Shown: piece after piece, positions 32,719 to 47,399 of the stretch
Layout: each line of letters begins with the position of its first letter
Numbering within the stretch: the stretch's first letter is position 1
Assembly: GCF_017591435.1 (NCBI RefSeq)
Contig: NC_059268.1
Span: 19,310,184 to 19,374,183 of the forward strand
Direction: 5' to 3'
Length of the DNA stretch: 64,000 nt
Source: Portunus trituberculatus
Lineage: Eukaryota; Arthropoda; Malacostraca; Decapoda; Portunidae
The notes under the pieces: generated by a model
Told to the model about the DNA's origin: nothing
The model's database searches: none
What the model saw: the letters and a program-made list of their open reading frames with translations, nothing else
Position numbers and translations under genes: made by a program

Positions 32719-33825
32719 GCAGAGGTATGCAATATTTGTACATTATAATATGAGCTCTAGAAATATTATTTAGACAACAGAAAGTGGAATATTTAATAAA
32801 CTTTATTACTAAATTATTATAGTACTTCATATTTTCTTAAGGAATGAGTTTAATGGACCAGTATGAAATTTACATATGTTTGTATGTTTTTTTGGATTAA
32901 AGAGCAGTGATACAGGTTAGTAGACAAATGCAGCAGAATTGGTAAAATTTATATTAAGATTAAGTAAGGAAGATGTATTTAATTTCATTCTGAATATATA
33001 GTCATTTCTTTGTGATATTACTATTGATTAATTGTGCGTATGTGCGAAAGTATGTGTGTGTATTGTGTGTGTGTATGCAGTACAGCATCCCCAAGGTCAG
33101 AATTAAACTATATTAAACATGCAGAAATTGTTTTGATATCAGAGAAAGCTCTTTTCAGCTGTTCTTGTTAATACTGTATATCATAGTAAGAGTGAGTAGT
33201 GGGGTGTGTAGTGTAATGTGAGTCATGAGTGTCGGGGTCTTGGGCCCTGGTTTGTTGATGACCCAGGCAACCCAGCGTCAGAATATTCAAGGGCTAATGT
33301 ACAGGAGTTTCCAGTTGGCTCCTGAAAAATATTTTAGCTTTTTTTTTTTTTTTTTTTAATCTAAATACACAGCTCTGAGCTCTGTTGTAAAATTTCATTG
33401 TTCTATAGAACAGATGAAATCGGTTAGATTTATAATTTAAACCTTTCCATGTGTTTTAAGATTCATGACACTTGTAATATGCAGTGTTGAACAGTGAATG
33501 GTGACTGCATTGTCAATGATATGATGTCCATGGTTTAGTGTGTGATCATCTTCATAAATGTTCTAACATTTTTATTTATGTATTTTAAGTATAGATAATT
33601 TTTTATTCATACATTACCATTTGGAATAGTTAAAAATGGGTGATGGATTGCAGTTATTTTATTTACTTATTAATTCATAATTTTCTCACTAAAAGTCTTT
33701 TACTTCTAATGGTGGTTGCATGTTAATTAATTGAAGTTTATGAGCTTATTTGTAAGTGAAATTCAAGATTGTAATAATTTTGTTAATTATGTGATGCTAC
33801 ACACACACACACACACACACACACA
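32719..33825. other. VPS15 3' flank without recognised genes
   Basis: AT-rich noncoding sequence with poly-T near 33340, ending in a short (CA)n tract (33799-33825) that abuts the first SINE copy. No coding similarity seen. Confidence 0.5.
32795..32800 (+). terminator. Candidate polyadenylation signal of VPS15
   Basis: AATAAA begins 77 nt past the VPS15 stop codon. The position is suitable for a short 3' UTR, but there is no transcript evidence. Confidence 0.45.
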
Positions 33826-34098
33826 TCGCGTAGTGTAGTGGTTAGCACGCTCGACTCACAATCGAGAGGGCCGGGTTCGAGTCCTGGAAAGCGGTGAGGC
33901 AAATGGGCAAGCCTCTTAATGTGTGGCCCTTGTTCACCTAGCAGTAAATAAGTACGGGATGTAACTCGAGGGGTTATGGCCTCACTTTCCCGGTGTGCGT
34001 GATGTGGTCTCAGTCCTACCCAAAGATCGGTCTCTGAGCTCTGAGCTCGCTCCGTAATGGGAAAGACTGGCTGGGTGACCAGCAGGCGACCGAGGTGA

Positions 34099-34104
<6 letters not shown>
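33826..34104 (+). mobile_element. tRNA-Val-derived SINE, copy 1 (full length)
   Basis: The head CGTAGTGTAGTGGTTAGCAC carries a pol III A box. A five-base-pair anticodon stem follows (CTCGA/TCGAG) with loop CTCACAA, giving anticodon CAC (valine), and then a B box GGTTCGAGTCC. The body is ~210 bp with landmarks AAGCCTCTTAATGTGT, TACGGGATGTAACTCGAG and GAGCTCTGAGCTCGCTCCG, ending GGTGAATTAC and running into (AC)n. The copy is bounded by (AC)n on both sides (33799-33825 and 34102-34134). Confidence 0.92.
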
Positions 34105-34135
<31 letters not shown>

Positions 34136-34138
<3 letters not shown>

Positions 34139-34344
34139 GGCAAGCCTCTTAATGTGTAACCCCTGTTCACGCAGCAGTAAAATATGTAGGGGATGTAACT
34201 TGAGGGATTGTAGCCTCGGTTTCCTGGTGTGTGGGGTGTGTTGTAGTCTCAGTCCTACCCGAATATCAGTCTATGTGCTCTTAGTTTGCTATGTAATGGG
34301 GAAGACTGGCTGGGTGATCAGCAGGAGACCGTGGTGAATTACAG
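34136..34344 (+). mobile_element. tRNA-Val SINE, copy 2 (headless body)
   Basis: Starts at the GGGCAAGCCTCTTAATGTGT landmark straight after the (AC)n that ends copy 1. It continues through TCAGTCCTACCCGAATATCAG to GGTGAATTACAG. It lacks the tRNA head and is more diverged from copy 1. Confidence 0.88.
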
Positions 34345-34566
34345 TCCCAAGTGCGGTGAGGCAAATGGAAGAGCCTCTTAATGTGTATTCCCTGTTTACC
34401 TAGCAGCAAGTAGGTACGAGATGTAATTCAAGGGGTTGTGGTCTCACTTTCCTGATGTGTGAAGTGTGGTATGGTGTCAGTCCTACCTGAAGATTGGTCT
34501 ATGAGCTCTGAGCTCACTCCGTAATGGGGAAGACTTGCTTGGTGACCAGCAGGTAACCGTGAAAAT
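34345..34566 (+). mobile_element. tRNA-Val SINE, copy 3 (headless body)
   Basis: Begins inside the end of the tRNA head (TCCCAAGTGCGGTGAGGC) and follows copy 2 without a spacer. It runs to GCAGGTAACCGTGAAAATAC and a short interrupted (AC)n. Together with copies 1 and 2 it forms a three-unit head-to-tail array. Confidence 0.88.
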
Positions 34567-35236
34567 ACACACACACATACACACACACTTATTTTTATTG
34601 GGTTTGATTTTCAGTTCTTATTAGTAAAAAGGTTATGGAAAAGTTACAACTATTTTTATATATTTTGTCGTAATGTTTTCCCTTTTTTTTTTCTTTTATT
34701 GGTAGTCAAACATAGAAATGCATCATATCACTTGATTTTTCTGGAAATTGACATGTAAGTACATATTAATTTTCCTTTCTAATCATTAGTGTGTATACAA
34801 TATTGATCTCTGTATCAGTTTTAACTGATATTACCAACATATCTATGAAATCATTAGTATCAGCCCGCCAGATATTTTGTAGGCAAAGAACCTTAATGAC
34901 AATTTTCCTGTGGTTGTTCATTGAGTTTACTGTAATAAAAGTAACTCCCTTACATTGATAATCTTTGCTTGGAAGCTGACATGTTAAGAAAGCAAGCTGT
35001 GATGTTAAGAAGTCCTTCTGGTTCTTAGTTTATATATCTTATATATATGTAGCATATGTATAATTTTAGAGCATATTTATATAAGCAGTTTGTGTACATA
35101 ATAGATATTGAAACTTGTAATACTTAACCATAAATTTGTACATATACAAAGTTACTTCTTCCATTTTCCTTTTAGAAAATAATTATTTGTGATGCATCTT
35201 CATGTTATAAAAGGGTTATTTGGATAAGTGAATATG

Positions 35237-35270
<34 letters not shown>

Positions 35271-35271
<1 letters not shown>

Positions 35272-35552
35272 GCATAGTGTAGTGGTTAGCACACTTGGCT
35301 CACAACCGAGGAGGCCCGAGTTCAAGTCCCGGGCGCGGCAAAACAAATGGACAAGCCTCTTAATGTGTAGCCCCTGTTCAACAAACAACAAGTAGGTACG
35401 GGATGTAACTCGAGGGGTTGTGGCCTCGCTTTCCCGGTGTGTGGAGTAGGTTGTGGTCTCAGTCCTACCCGATGATCGGTCCATGAGCTCTGAGCTCGCT
35501 CCGTAATGGGGAAGGCTGGCTGGGTGACCAGTAAGCGACCGTGGTGAATTAC
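35271..35552 (+). mobile_element. tRNA-Val-derived SINE, copy 4 (full length)
   Basis: The head CGCATAGTGTAGTGGTTAGC is followed by anticodon stem CTTGG/CCGAG with loop CTCACAA, and B box AGTTCAAGTCC. The body ends GGTGAATTAC. (CA)n lies on both sides (35238-35270 and 35551-35575). Its left flank also ends in (CA)n directly at the first SINE base. Confidence 0.92.
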
Positions 35553-35575
35553 ACACACACACACACCCACACAAG

Positions 35576-36624
35576 GGTTTTTGTATAGTATTACAGTGTA
35601 TTTTGTATAATACTCGTGGCAGATGCTAATGATAGCCAGTAATTGTTAATGAGGCAGGTGGCGTCTTTTTTTAGGCTCGGTAAATTTAACGTTCTTGACA
35701 CACTTTTCACCTCTCGCTCTCATCTGATCATAATGGGAGGCAGTAAACATCCATTAATGTAAAGGAAAAGCATTTGTGCCTCCAAACTGTTTCTTTCTTA
35801 TTAATTTTCTCAGCTTCAATTCCTAGTAGCAAGATATGCAACTTTATTTTCTCTTAATTCCGTCCTTTTTGTTCTCTTCATCCTCCTTTTCCTAGTCTTC
35901 GCTTTTTTGCTCTTTTCCTGTATCATTTCTCCTTACCTTATTACTTTCACCTGAAAATTTTCGTCTTAAAGACTAGATATATTTCTTTGCCACTGTTATT
36001 ACTCTAGTTGTAATTTGTTGGTGCCTATGGATAAGTGCTCACGTTGTCTCATTGTTTATTTAAATGGGAGCCTTCAGGCTGAAAAATATGTACTGTACAT
36101 TAATATTACAAGTTTCTTGGTGGTTACAGAAGGGGGCATAAGGGTTACAGTAACGAGTATAACTGGTTTACACTGAAATAGAGTTTGATGGTGTGTAGTG
36201 ACTCCCATGCTGTCTGCAGACCAGTGACGGGAGGAAAATTTGAGGTTGAACCACATTCCAGCTTGGGACAGCACTGTGGGCGGTGAGACACAAGTTAGAG
36301 TCCCAACCTCAGACATTAGGCGTACTATGCGTAGTGTAGGAATTGGTTGCCTGTCGAAGTGTGGGTGGTAGTGATAGTTAAGGATGGGCGGACTCAGCCT
36401 GAGGACGAATCGCAGGCGGGCACGGTGGGGTGAGGTGCTGCGGTCGGCGTTGGATGGCAGTGGATACGCTGTCCCGCTTGGATTAACACTGCAATATATG
36501 TTGGTCACAGCCACCCTCATGCCTCCGCGCACTCACTCCACTAAACTCACGATCCAGTTTCATCAAAGTTCACCAAGGCACACGCAGATTCACCGTTTTT
36601 CATTCTTTCAGTGTGTATGTGTGT
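35576..36624. other. Region between the SINE cluster and the BED-hAT gene; probable 3' UTR of the latter
   Basis: No gene was recognised in 35.6-36.0 kb. The part nearest 36.6 kb probably belongs to the 3' UTR of the minus-strand BED-hAT gene. A minus-strand AATAAA (TTTATT on the plus strand at 36055-36060) lies ~565 nt past that gene's stop and is a candidate polyadenylation signal. Two diverged inverted segments occur near 36110-36180 and 36480-36560. Confidence 0.4.
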
Positions 36625-38451
36625 TCAGTTACGAATGAGTCTTGAGTGAAGAAAAACGAGATCATCTGCGTTGCTGGATTCGGGTGCGGATAGGTGTAGG
36701 AACTTGTCCGAGACAGTATCGAAGGTGGTTACGGCGGAAGAGGCAGGGATGGTCAACACCCGTGTGGCAGCGGCGGCAAGTAGCGGCAGGAGGGGTGCGT
36801 TGCGTTGCCACCACGCCAGCAGGTCGTCAGAGTTGGCAGCGTCCCGCATAATGGCGTACACTTCCATTTCCTTCTCTGCAGTGAGAGCGTCCTCGCGTGC
36901 GTCCTCCAGGTAGGCTAGCGGCCCCTCTGGTTTGATCTTCTTGCTTCCCTTAGATGGAGAAGGTGCCTCACGGGACGTCATGTGCAAGACGGTCTGACGC
37001 ACCGCTTGCTGTTCCTCCACGCCGAACACCTTCAGGCTATTCATGCGTGGGTTGAAGAACACAGCAACGCGGTGCAGATGACACGGGCTGGCATAATTGT
37101 CCAGACCTTCCTGCAGAGCTGTCTTCATGGCTGCCAATGTTCCACTGTCCTCGTCATGAATAGCACACGAGTTCCTGATGTGTAGCAGCCACGGCACCAC
37201 CTTGTGCAGTGTGGCAGTGTCCTGGGCCTCAAGCTCTGTGACAGCAACGCGAACAGGGTCTAGCACGGATATGAGCTCCTTCATTACAGCCTGGGTAGTG
37301 TCCCCGAGGGCCGGCCTTAGCTCTGGTCGCGGTCCGGCCCGTTTAATTTCGGTGCGCATGTTGCACACGCCCTCCACCATGGCCAGGGTCTGCAGCCATG
37401 ACTGCTGATCCTCTTCGCCTGTGGGAAACCGATCCGTCAGTTCCTTGTTCTGGGTTTGCGCTGCCCAACGTACGAGGCTGCGAAATTTATTCAGGTAGCC
37501 CCGCACCTGCTGGATCAGCGGTTGTGGAGCTTGCAGCATGTGTGTGACGATCCTGCACAGCATGTGTGAGGCGCAAGGCACATGAGTTTCCCAGTCCTGC
37601 ATCGTACCTCCTGACACTAGCGGAAGCTTCTCCCATGATTCAACTATTTCGAACTTCTTCAGGATGGTTGCCACGCCTGCACGCGGTTCATCATGGTCTG
37701 CTACGTGTGTTGGAGGCGGACACAGTCCCAGAAGGCAGGTCTGGAAGCACCAGTCGTACAGTGTGCGTAGAAGCAGAACGCGGGGTCCCTGCTGCACAGG
37801 TGACTCACACAATACCAGCGACGCTCCATGTTCTATCCTGTCACCCAGCTCTGCCCGTAATTTTTGCCGCTCCTCCTTGGCGCGTATCGCCATTCGCGCC
37901 TCTACTTGGGCCTGAGTGGGTAACAAGACAATGGCATCTCTGGTACCTTGCCGCGCCCCACAGTCCACCAGTAGTTGTGCCAGACGGATAAATCCTTCAC
38001 CGTGCAGGACTTGTGCTGGCATCAATTCCGAGGCAAGCCAATCCACGGACGCTTCCAAAAGTTCAGGATCTTGCTGCTGTCCATGCTGCGGGTCGTCCTC
38101 CACCAGTTCCTCTTTCACGATTACTTCAGACAGATCCGCGGGCTCAGGGAGGTGGGCCCCATGAGCAGCAGGGCCCGGGCAGGATCGCAGGTGGCTAAAA
38201 AGGGAGGAGGTACCGGACACATGAGCGTCATGGCGTAAAACGTCGAAACAATGAAGGCAGCCTGCGTAACCCACACTCATGCCATGCTCGTCCTCCACCA
38301 TGCGAAAGTGTTCCCACACAGCAGACCTGCGGCTCCCCCTCCGCCCATGGCTCAGCTTAAACACCCCGTTGCGAAGTTTCTCCCGCACTCCACGCCGGAG
38401 GTTCGATAGATTGCTCTCCTGTGTTCCTTTCGCTCGCAGGTAGGATGCCAT
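36625..38451 (-). CDS. BED zinc-finger / hAT-dimerisation protein, intronless (ZBED/DREF-like domesticated transposase)
   Basis: A single uninterrupted 608-aa frame. The first ATG is at 38451; the open frame extends 15 codons further upstream but contains no ATG. An N-terminal BED finger spans residues ~43-93 (W46, F49, C65-x2-C68, H87-x3-C91). An acidic stretch with VKEELVEDD follows. The middle contains VPCASHMLCRIV, resembling the C-x-AH-LN block of hAT transposases, and FFNPRMNSLKVF, resembling the LDPR block. The C-terminus (~544-605) is an hAT dimerisation domain: WWQRN at 547, LTIPASSA ending at 573, and LVFLHSRL. The S-E-R triplet usual after IPASSA in active hAT enzymes is replaced by V-T-T, and I see no clear first catalytic Asp motif, so it is probably a DNA-binding protein and not an active transposase. 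GC content exceeds that of the neighbours. Relation to DREF or ZBED1 is a family-level guess. Confidence 0.8.
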   Translation of the reverse strand: MASYLRAKGTQESNLSNLRRGVREKLRNGVFKLSHGRRGSRRSAVWEHFRMVEDEHGMSVGYAGCLHCFDVLRHDAHVSGTSSLFSHLRSCPGPAAHGAHLPEPADLSEVIVKEELVEDDPQHGQQQDPELLEASVDWLASELMPAQVLHGEGFIRLAQLLVDCGARQGTRDAIVLLPTQAQVEARMAIRAKEERQKLRAELGDRIEHGASLVLCESPVQQGPRVLLLRTLYDWCFQTCLLGLCPPPTHVADHDEPRAGVATILKKFEIVESWEKLPLVSGGTMQDWETHVPCASHMLCRIVTHMLQAPQPLIQQVRGYLNKFRSLVRWAAQTQNKELTDRFPTGEEDQQSWLQTLAMVEGVCNMRTEIKRAGPRPELRPALGDTTQAVMKELISVLDPVRVAVTELEAQDTATLHKVVPWLLHIRNSCAIHDEDSGTLAAMKTALQEGLDNYASPCHLHRVAVFFNPRMNSLKVFGVEEQQAVRQTVLHMTSREAPSPSKGSKKIKPEGPLAYLEDAREDALTAEKEMEVYAIMRDAANSDDLLAWWQRNAPLLPLLAAAATRVLTIPASSAVTTFDTVSDKFLHLSAPESSNADDLVFLHSRLIRN

Positions 38452-38660
38452 GGGCGCCAGCGTCACACTACCGCACCCAATACCACCCGCACACAAGAGG
38501 TAACTGCTTCATCCTCCGCTTGGTGCTCACCGCCACTGCCTTGTCGCCGCACCGCGGGGATCAATAGTAAGCAGCTACGACTCACCGCTTACAACCGCCA
38601 GGCCCACCGCCGCCATACAGTTACAAGATCTCGCCATACACCAGAGTGAGTGAGAGAAAA
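38452..38660 (-). promoter_or_regulatory. Candidate promoter / 5' UTR of the BED-hAT gene
   Basis: GC- and CpG-richer DNA immediately upstream of the minus-strand ATG; composition drops to AT-rich beyond about 38660. No specific core element could be assigned. Confidence 0.35.
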
Positions 38661-38844
38661 ACGAGAGAAGGGTATGAACAAAATGTTGTAATAGATTCAC
38701 GTTAATTCAATTCGTGTGATTTTGATATTTACTGTGTTTATTCAGTCACTTGAGGACAAATGGCGTGCTGCTGCTTCTACTGCATTACACTCCTCACGTG
38801 TCCCTTGCAATATTGCCCCTTTCTATTAGCGCTTCCCTTCTCAA

Positions 38845-39032
38845 AAAAAAAAAAAAATAAATAAATAAATAAATAAGAAAATAAATAAATAAATAAAATA
38901 AATAAATAAATAAATAAATGATAAGTAAATAAATAAATGAATAAATAAAAAAATAATAATAATAATTCCCAACTCCAACAAAATTAACATTAATATATGT
39001 TGAACAAACGTTATAAATAGTATGAAAGAAAA

Positions 39033-39107
<75 letters not shown>
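38845..39107. repeat. (AAAT)n-rich tract and (TA)n microsatellite
   Basis: Interrupted AAAT/TAAA units at 38845-38965, then (TA)~36 at 39036-39107. Confidence 0.95.
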
Positions 39108-42550
<3,443 letters not shown>

Positions 42551-42560
42551 ATCAAACAAC

Positions 42561-43361
42561 ATGACACACGAGGTGCCAAGTGTTCGCCTCAGTAGTGGAC
42601 AGGACATGCCCATAATAGGCATTGGGACATCACGGGTAAGATATGAATACCTCACATTCATCGTCCTACGAGTCTGACACCTCAAAAGTCAAAGTGATCT
42701 TGAATGAAATACAACCCTATCCTTCCCTTCTCCAGCCTAGCTTTGGGGAGTGATGAGAAAGAGATCATCATAATCATATTTTTGTATGGTATGGCTGTAT
42801 CATACCTGTTTTTATGTAGCTGGATGTGTAGTGCATTTTGATGTGGCTTTGAGCGGTATGACTGACTACTAACTGAAGGGTGTGGATTGTGGTGTGTCTC
42901 CTGCGTGATGCAAGTGATGCGTGGCGTGGACTGTTTTGTATTGAATAAATTACCTGCTGTATTTTGGAATATTATACTTTATCATTCATTGTGTATCATC
43001 AAATTCTATTATGTGTGAATTCCAGGCCCTCGGCGATGATGCGAAAGTTGCTGTCAATGCTGCTCTGGAGTGTGGCTACCGACTTATTGACACGTCGTAT
43101 ATATACCAGAATGAAGCTGCCATCGGGGAAGTGTTGAAGGAATGGTTCGCCGGTGGAAGACTCAAGCGTGAAGATTTGTTCATCACTTCAAAGGTAAGGA
43201 TAAATACTTATTACAAATTACTTATTTAGTCAGTCTTGGAATCGTGGAATGGGTAGGCGCAGTGATTTCATTATCTATTTATTTATTCATTTATTTTTTG
43301 TGCAGTTTGTTCGTATAACTATTTCAACTTTTCCTCCTGTTTAACTTTTTGACCAAATTGC

Positions 43362-43436
<75 letters not shown>

Positions 43437-44860
43437 CATTATCATCACCATCAAGTCCTCAACACCTCCTTTTCTCCTATTCACTTTCTCCTCCCACTCC
43501 CTCTACCACTCTCTCTTTTCCGCCTTCTCCTTTTTCACCTTCTCTTCCTCACCACTCCACTCTTCCGTTTTCTTTCCGCCTTACCTTCCCCGTTACTCTC
43601 ACTCAAGGTCGATCGAGTAAAGGAATGTTCGAATATGCACAATTAGATTACTTTTATGATGAAATACACATGTTCACCTTCATTATTTAACCATCATTGC
43701 AGCTGCCAATGATTGGTAATCGGGAAAAGGACGTCTCAAAATTCCTCCAAAAGTCACTGAACATGTTGGGTTTGACATATGTTGACCTGTACCTTATCCA
43801 CTGCCCTGGTGGATTCATAGGTAAGTCTGCTACGAATCATGACTTGTTATGTTAGTTTAAGTTAATGGCAAAGTAAGAAGACACGTAGAGAAAAAAAAAT
43901 CAGCACATATTTAGGAAGTAATGGAGAAGGAGAGGTATTATCTACAAGCCTGCACACCAAAGCACAGCAAGATTTAATATTCCTTTTCCCTAATCCAGAA
44001 ATCAACTAGTATTTTCAGTCTTTCATCCTTTTCAGTGATAAATTTAAAGAAACAAAATAATATAAAATTTTGTTTTCTTAGGCAAGGATGACAATGACAT
44101 AAAACCAAAAGACGAAGAAGGGAATACCGTTCTGGACTTCGAGACTAATTTAGAAGGTATCTGGAGAGGCATGGAAGCTCAGGTATATATGATTCTCAAT
44201 AGAAGTGGTTCTTTACTTCTGTCTTTTTTTTTTCTTTTTTTTTTTTTATCCATAAGTGCAAAAAATATACATTAAGTAAATATCCATATGAGTTAGGTTG
44301 TGAACAAAATAGATGGAATGTAAATATTATGTATATTGTAGAAATGAATAGTTATCACGGTACAAACTGTGAAGAAACTGTAATGCTTTTTGGGAAATTT
44401 TAAAGATTTTGAAGACTGGAAGAGGAAGAGGAAGATGTGTATCATGCATATATTCAAATATGAAAGCAGTGCAGGCTTTTGTGATGAACATTTACTGCTG
44501 AACTGCATAGGTAAAATGAAAATTAATAAGTTTTTATTACTGATAAATGTTCCCATTTGTTTAGGTTGATGCTGGGAGAGCGAAATCCATTGGGATCTCC
44601 AACTTCAATAGTAAACAACTGGACAGAATTGTTAAAGGTAATGATTGAGTTTATTTCTAAGAAATTGTGCATAAAAAACTACTTGTATCCCCTAAACTTG
44701 CCACAAGCTGGCTATGTAAAGCAAAACTGGGATACATTTTCTACAGTCGTTGTGTTTAGTTTACCTTGAGATCATTCTTCATTGAGTGCAGTGGCTTGCT
44801 GCTCATACGTCTTTAAAGTAGGCCTACTGTCTGTTTTCAGATGAAGCTTGAAGAAAACGT

Positions 44861-44959
<99 letters not shown>

Positions 44960-46677
44960 CAATGCTTTCCCAAAATCATATTCAATCATTGGTAAAGTCT
45001 TAATAAGATATTCAGAAAATTTTGAAGCTAAACTGTGTTCTTTTGTGTTAGCTGCTTGGTTTTCAGAAACTATTATATACATATATATTTTTTCATCATA
45101 CTTTTATATACTATTTCCTTGTGAATATCTCAGTGGGACGCATCAAGCCTGCCAACCAGCAAGTAGAGGTCCATGCCTACCACATGCAACGTGATATGCG
45201 AGCAGTTTGTGACAAGCACGGCATCACAGTGTGTGCCTTTTATCCCCTTGGAGCACCTTATTTAGAAATACGGTTGGTGAACTTATTGTAATTATTGTAA
45301 TATAGTTGTGCACTTCACTTAGGACCATAATCTCTTCCAAAATCGCTGTGAGAAGCAAAAAAGTAGCAGTTGAATGACAAGACTCCGGGAAATCGCCCTC
45401 CTCCTCCCCTAAAAAATGTCACTTAAAAATGCAGTAAAATACTTAAACACTGCTATTTTTTTCCTGCAATGCATAATAAAATGTTGATAATTGGCAAACG
45501 GATCAATAAATTTACAATATCCAATAAATGTCCAACTCACCTAAGTGACGAGTTGGTTGTATGAGTTGGGTGCCGTAAAAGGGGAAAAGCGGGTGAGGGG
45601 AGGTCGGAGGATGCGATGGTCGTAGGTCAGATATGCCGTATTCCTATTTTAGCTGTTAGGTTGATGGTAATTACACAGTGTGAGAATTGCGAAATTAATT
45701 GAATGACAAAGCTCTACTTTTTTAGCCCATTATTTACAGGACAGAGGAACATCCACCCCTTGTTGAACATCCACTAGTGGCGAAGATTGCCAGCCAGCGA
45801 GGGAAGACAACAGCTCAGATTCTCCTTCGTCACCTGATTCAACACGGCCTCATTGTCATACCCAAATCTGTCAGAGTGGAACGAGTTAAGAAGAATTTTC
45901 AGGTAGAATCAAGGTTTTCTTTCGAATGTACGTATGTGTTTATAATATTGGATCATCTATATTTGTGAATACAGAACGCTGCCTCATGGTGAGCGATGGG
46001 AAGCTGTTGTGTCTCTTCAAATCCCTGGAGTGGATGAACATTCTGAGACTCCACCCTACGTCTCCTTTACACAATGAGTTCCTGTATGTTCCTTTATGTT
46101 GACTTTTTTTCTTCCCACTAGGTCTTTGATTTCGAGTTGAGTGCTGAAGAGATGGCACAACTGGACACTCTTAACCGAGACGGAGCTGTCAGAATGTTTA
46201 CATGTGACTTTTACAAAGGGTAATTTTCTTTCTCTCTTTGTATAAGGAAAATCATGAAATAGGAGTAAGTAGGTATGTACATCAGTGATACGCTGACACG
46301 TGATGCTCAAAAGCCGACACACGTTTAATATTAATTGCTTGGATCAATATGCAAGTAATGTAGCAAGAAAAGTTATGCAAATTATTACTTATGTCTGTTA
46401 CCGCGAAAAAAAGGAACAACAATAAAGATGAGACCGTTGCTACGTTACTAAAAAATGAAACTGCGTAAGTAACAGAGTAATGTAGGAAAACATTTATAAA
46501 CCATGAAATAAAGTATAGATTTAAAGTTTACGTGAGTTTAGACGACTTGAGATACGTTACATTTAGTTGAATTTACCACATTGGTGAGTTTACTGCGTTT
46601 AAAGGATTCAGTGAAGACATTATAATAAATATATTCTAATTTTCAGTTTTGAAAGGCATCCCGAGTACCCCTTCTAA
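42561..46677 (+). CDS. Aldo-keto reductase, AKR1-type, 9 exons, 321 aa
   Basis: Exons: 42561-42635 (exon begins 42551), 43026-43193, 43703-43820, 44082-44182, 44565-44637, 45134-45272, 45740-45902, 46122-46219, 46647-46677, all GT-AG with phase kept. The protein is a single (beta/alpha)8 NADPH-dependent carbonyl reductase of normal family length (~315-325 aa). All four catalytic residues are present: D47 and Y52 in LIDTSYIYQNE, K81 in FITSK, and H114 in DLYLIHCPGG. The NADPH-site blocks SIGISNFNSKQLDRI, KPANQQVEVHAY and IPKSVRVERVKKNF are intact. LGAPY stands where many relatives have LGSP. The protein ends HPEYPF, the usual AKR1 tail. It is probably cytosolic. The substrate cannot be told from sequence; aldose-reductase-like or anhydrofructose-reductase-like activities are both possible. 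Confidence 0.92.
43364..43436. repeat. (TTA)n microsatellite in reductase intron 2
   Basis: About 24 TTA units, degrading to TCATTATCATCACC, then a pyrimidine-rich stretch to about 43600. Confidence 0.96.
44862..44955. repeat. (CA)n microsatellite in reductase intron 5
   Basis: About 47 CA units inside the intron between the exons ending 44637 and starting 45134. Confidence 0.97.
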
Positions 46678-46909
46678 GCGTGGCTCTAACAAGATTCCAG
46701 TAGATCCTGATCAGAGGACGTGTGGAGCCGTGGGAACAGTATGCATGGTAACATATTATAGAATTAAACATCTTTTAATCAAGGTGTGACAACCATAGAT
46801 TTAGAGATCCTTATCTTAATGTTCCACACAAAAATAGAATGAAAGAAATTCCCTGTAAAAAAATATTGATGGGGTTATTTCATTGGGTTTTCTTCTTCAA
46901 CTTCTTCTT

Positions 46910-46943
46910 CTTCCCTCTTCTTCTTCTTCTTCTTCTTCTTCTT

Positions 46944-47039
<96 letters not shown>

Positions 47040-47064
47040 AGTAGTAGTAGTAGTAGTAGTAGTA
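46910..47064. repeat. Compound trinucleotide array (TTC)n-(TTA)n-(TAG)n
   Basis: TTC units to about 46973, TTA units to about 47036, and TAG units 47038-47064, with no spacer between types. Confidence 0.96.
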
Positions 47065-47399
47065 TCATTATTATTATTGTTGTTAGTTCTGTATTCACAT
47101 GTATGGAAATTTAGAAATTATTGTACCTAAGCCAAGACGTTATTCTATGGTATATCTGTACATTGTATCTGTAGCTTTCTTGGCAAATAAACATTAGTCT
47201 ATACATAATTGGATTTAATGCATTTCACTATAAACGATACCGAAACGTACCTGTGAGAATACTAAAACCATTTTCCTTAAATCATGACTTACAGCAAACT
47301 TTTATTTATTTATTCATTAGTCTATTTTTAGAGACCATATAAAAAAGTCGTTTTTGCTACCTAAGACCAACTTAAGTATAAAATGTCCATGTTGCTCAC

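Noticed and set aside
33826..33900. Functional tRNA-Val gene
   Set aside because: The A box, anticodon loop and B box are there, but the acceptor stem does not close and the sequence continues into the SINE body. The same holds for the heads at 35271 and 54103.
33783..35574. Minus-strand frames of 60-124 codons with a recurring peptide
   Set aside because: They lie inside the tRNA-Val SINE copies and recur only because the SINE recurs; gene models built on them would be artefacts.
38452..38496. A 15-residue longer N-terminus for the BED-hAT protein
   Set aside because: The extension begins with TTG, not ATG; the first ATG of the frame is at 38451.
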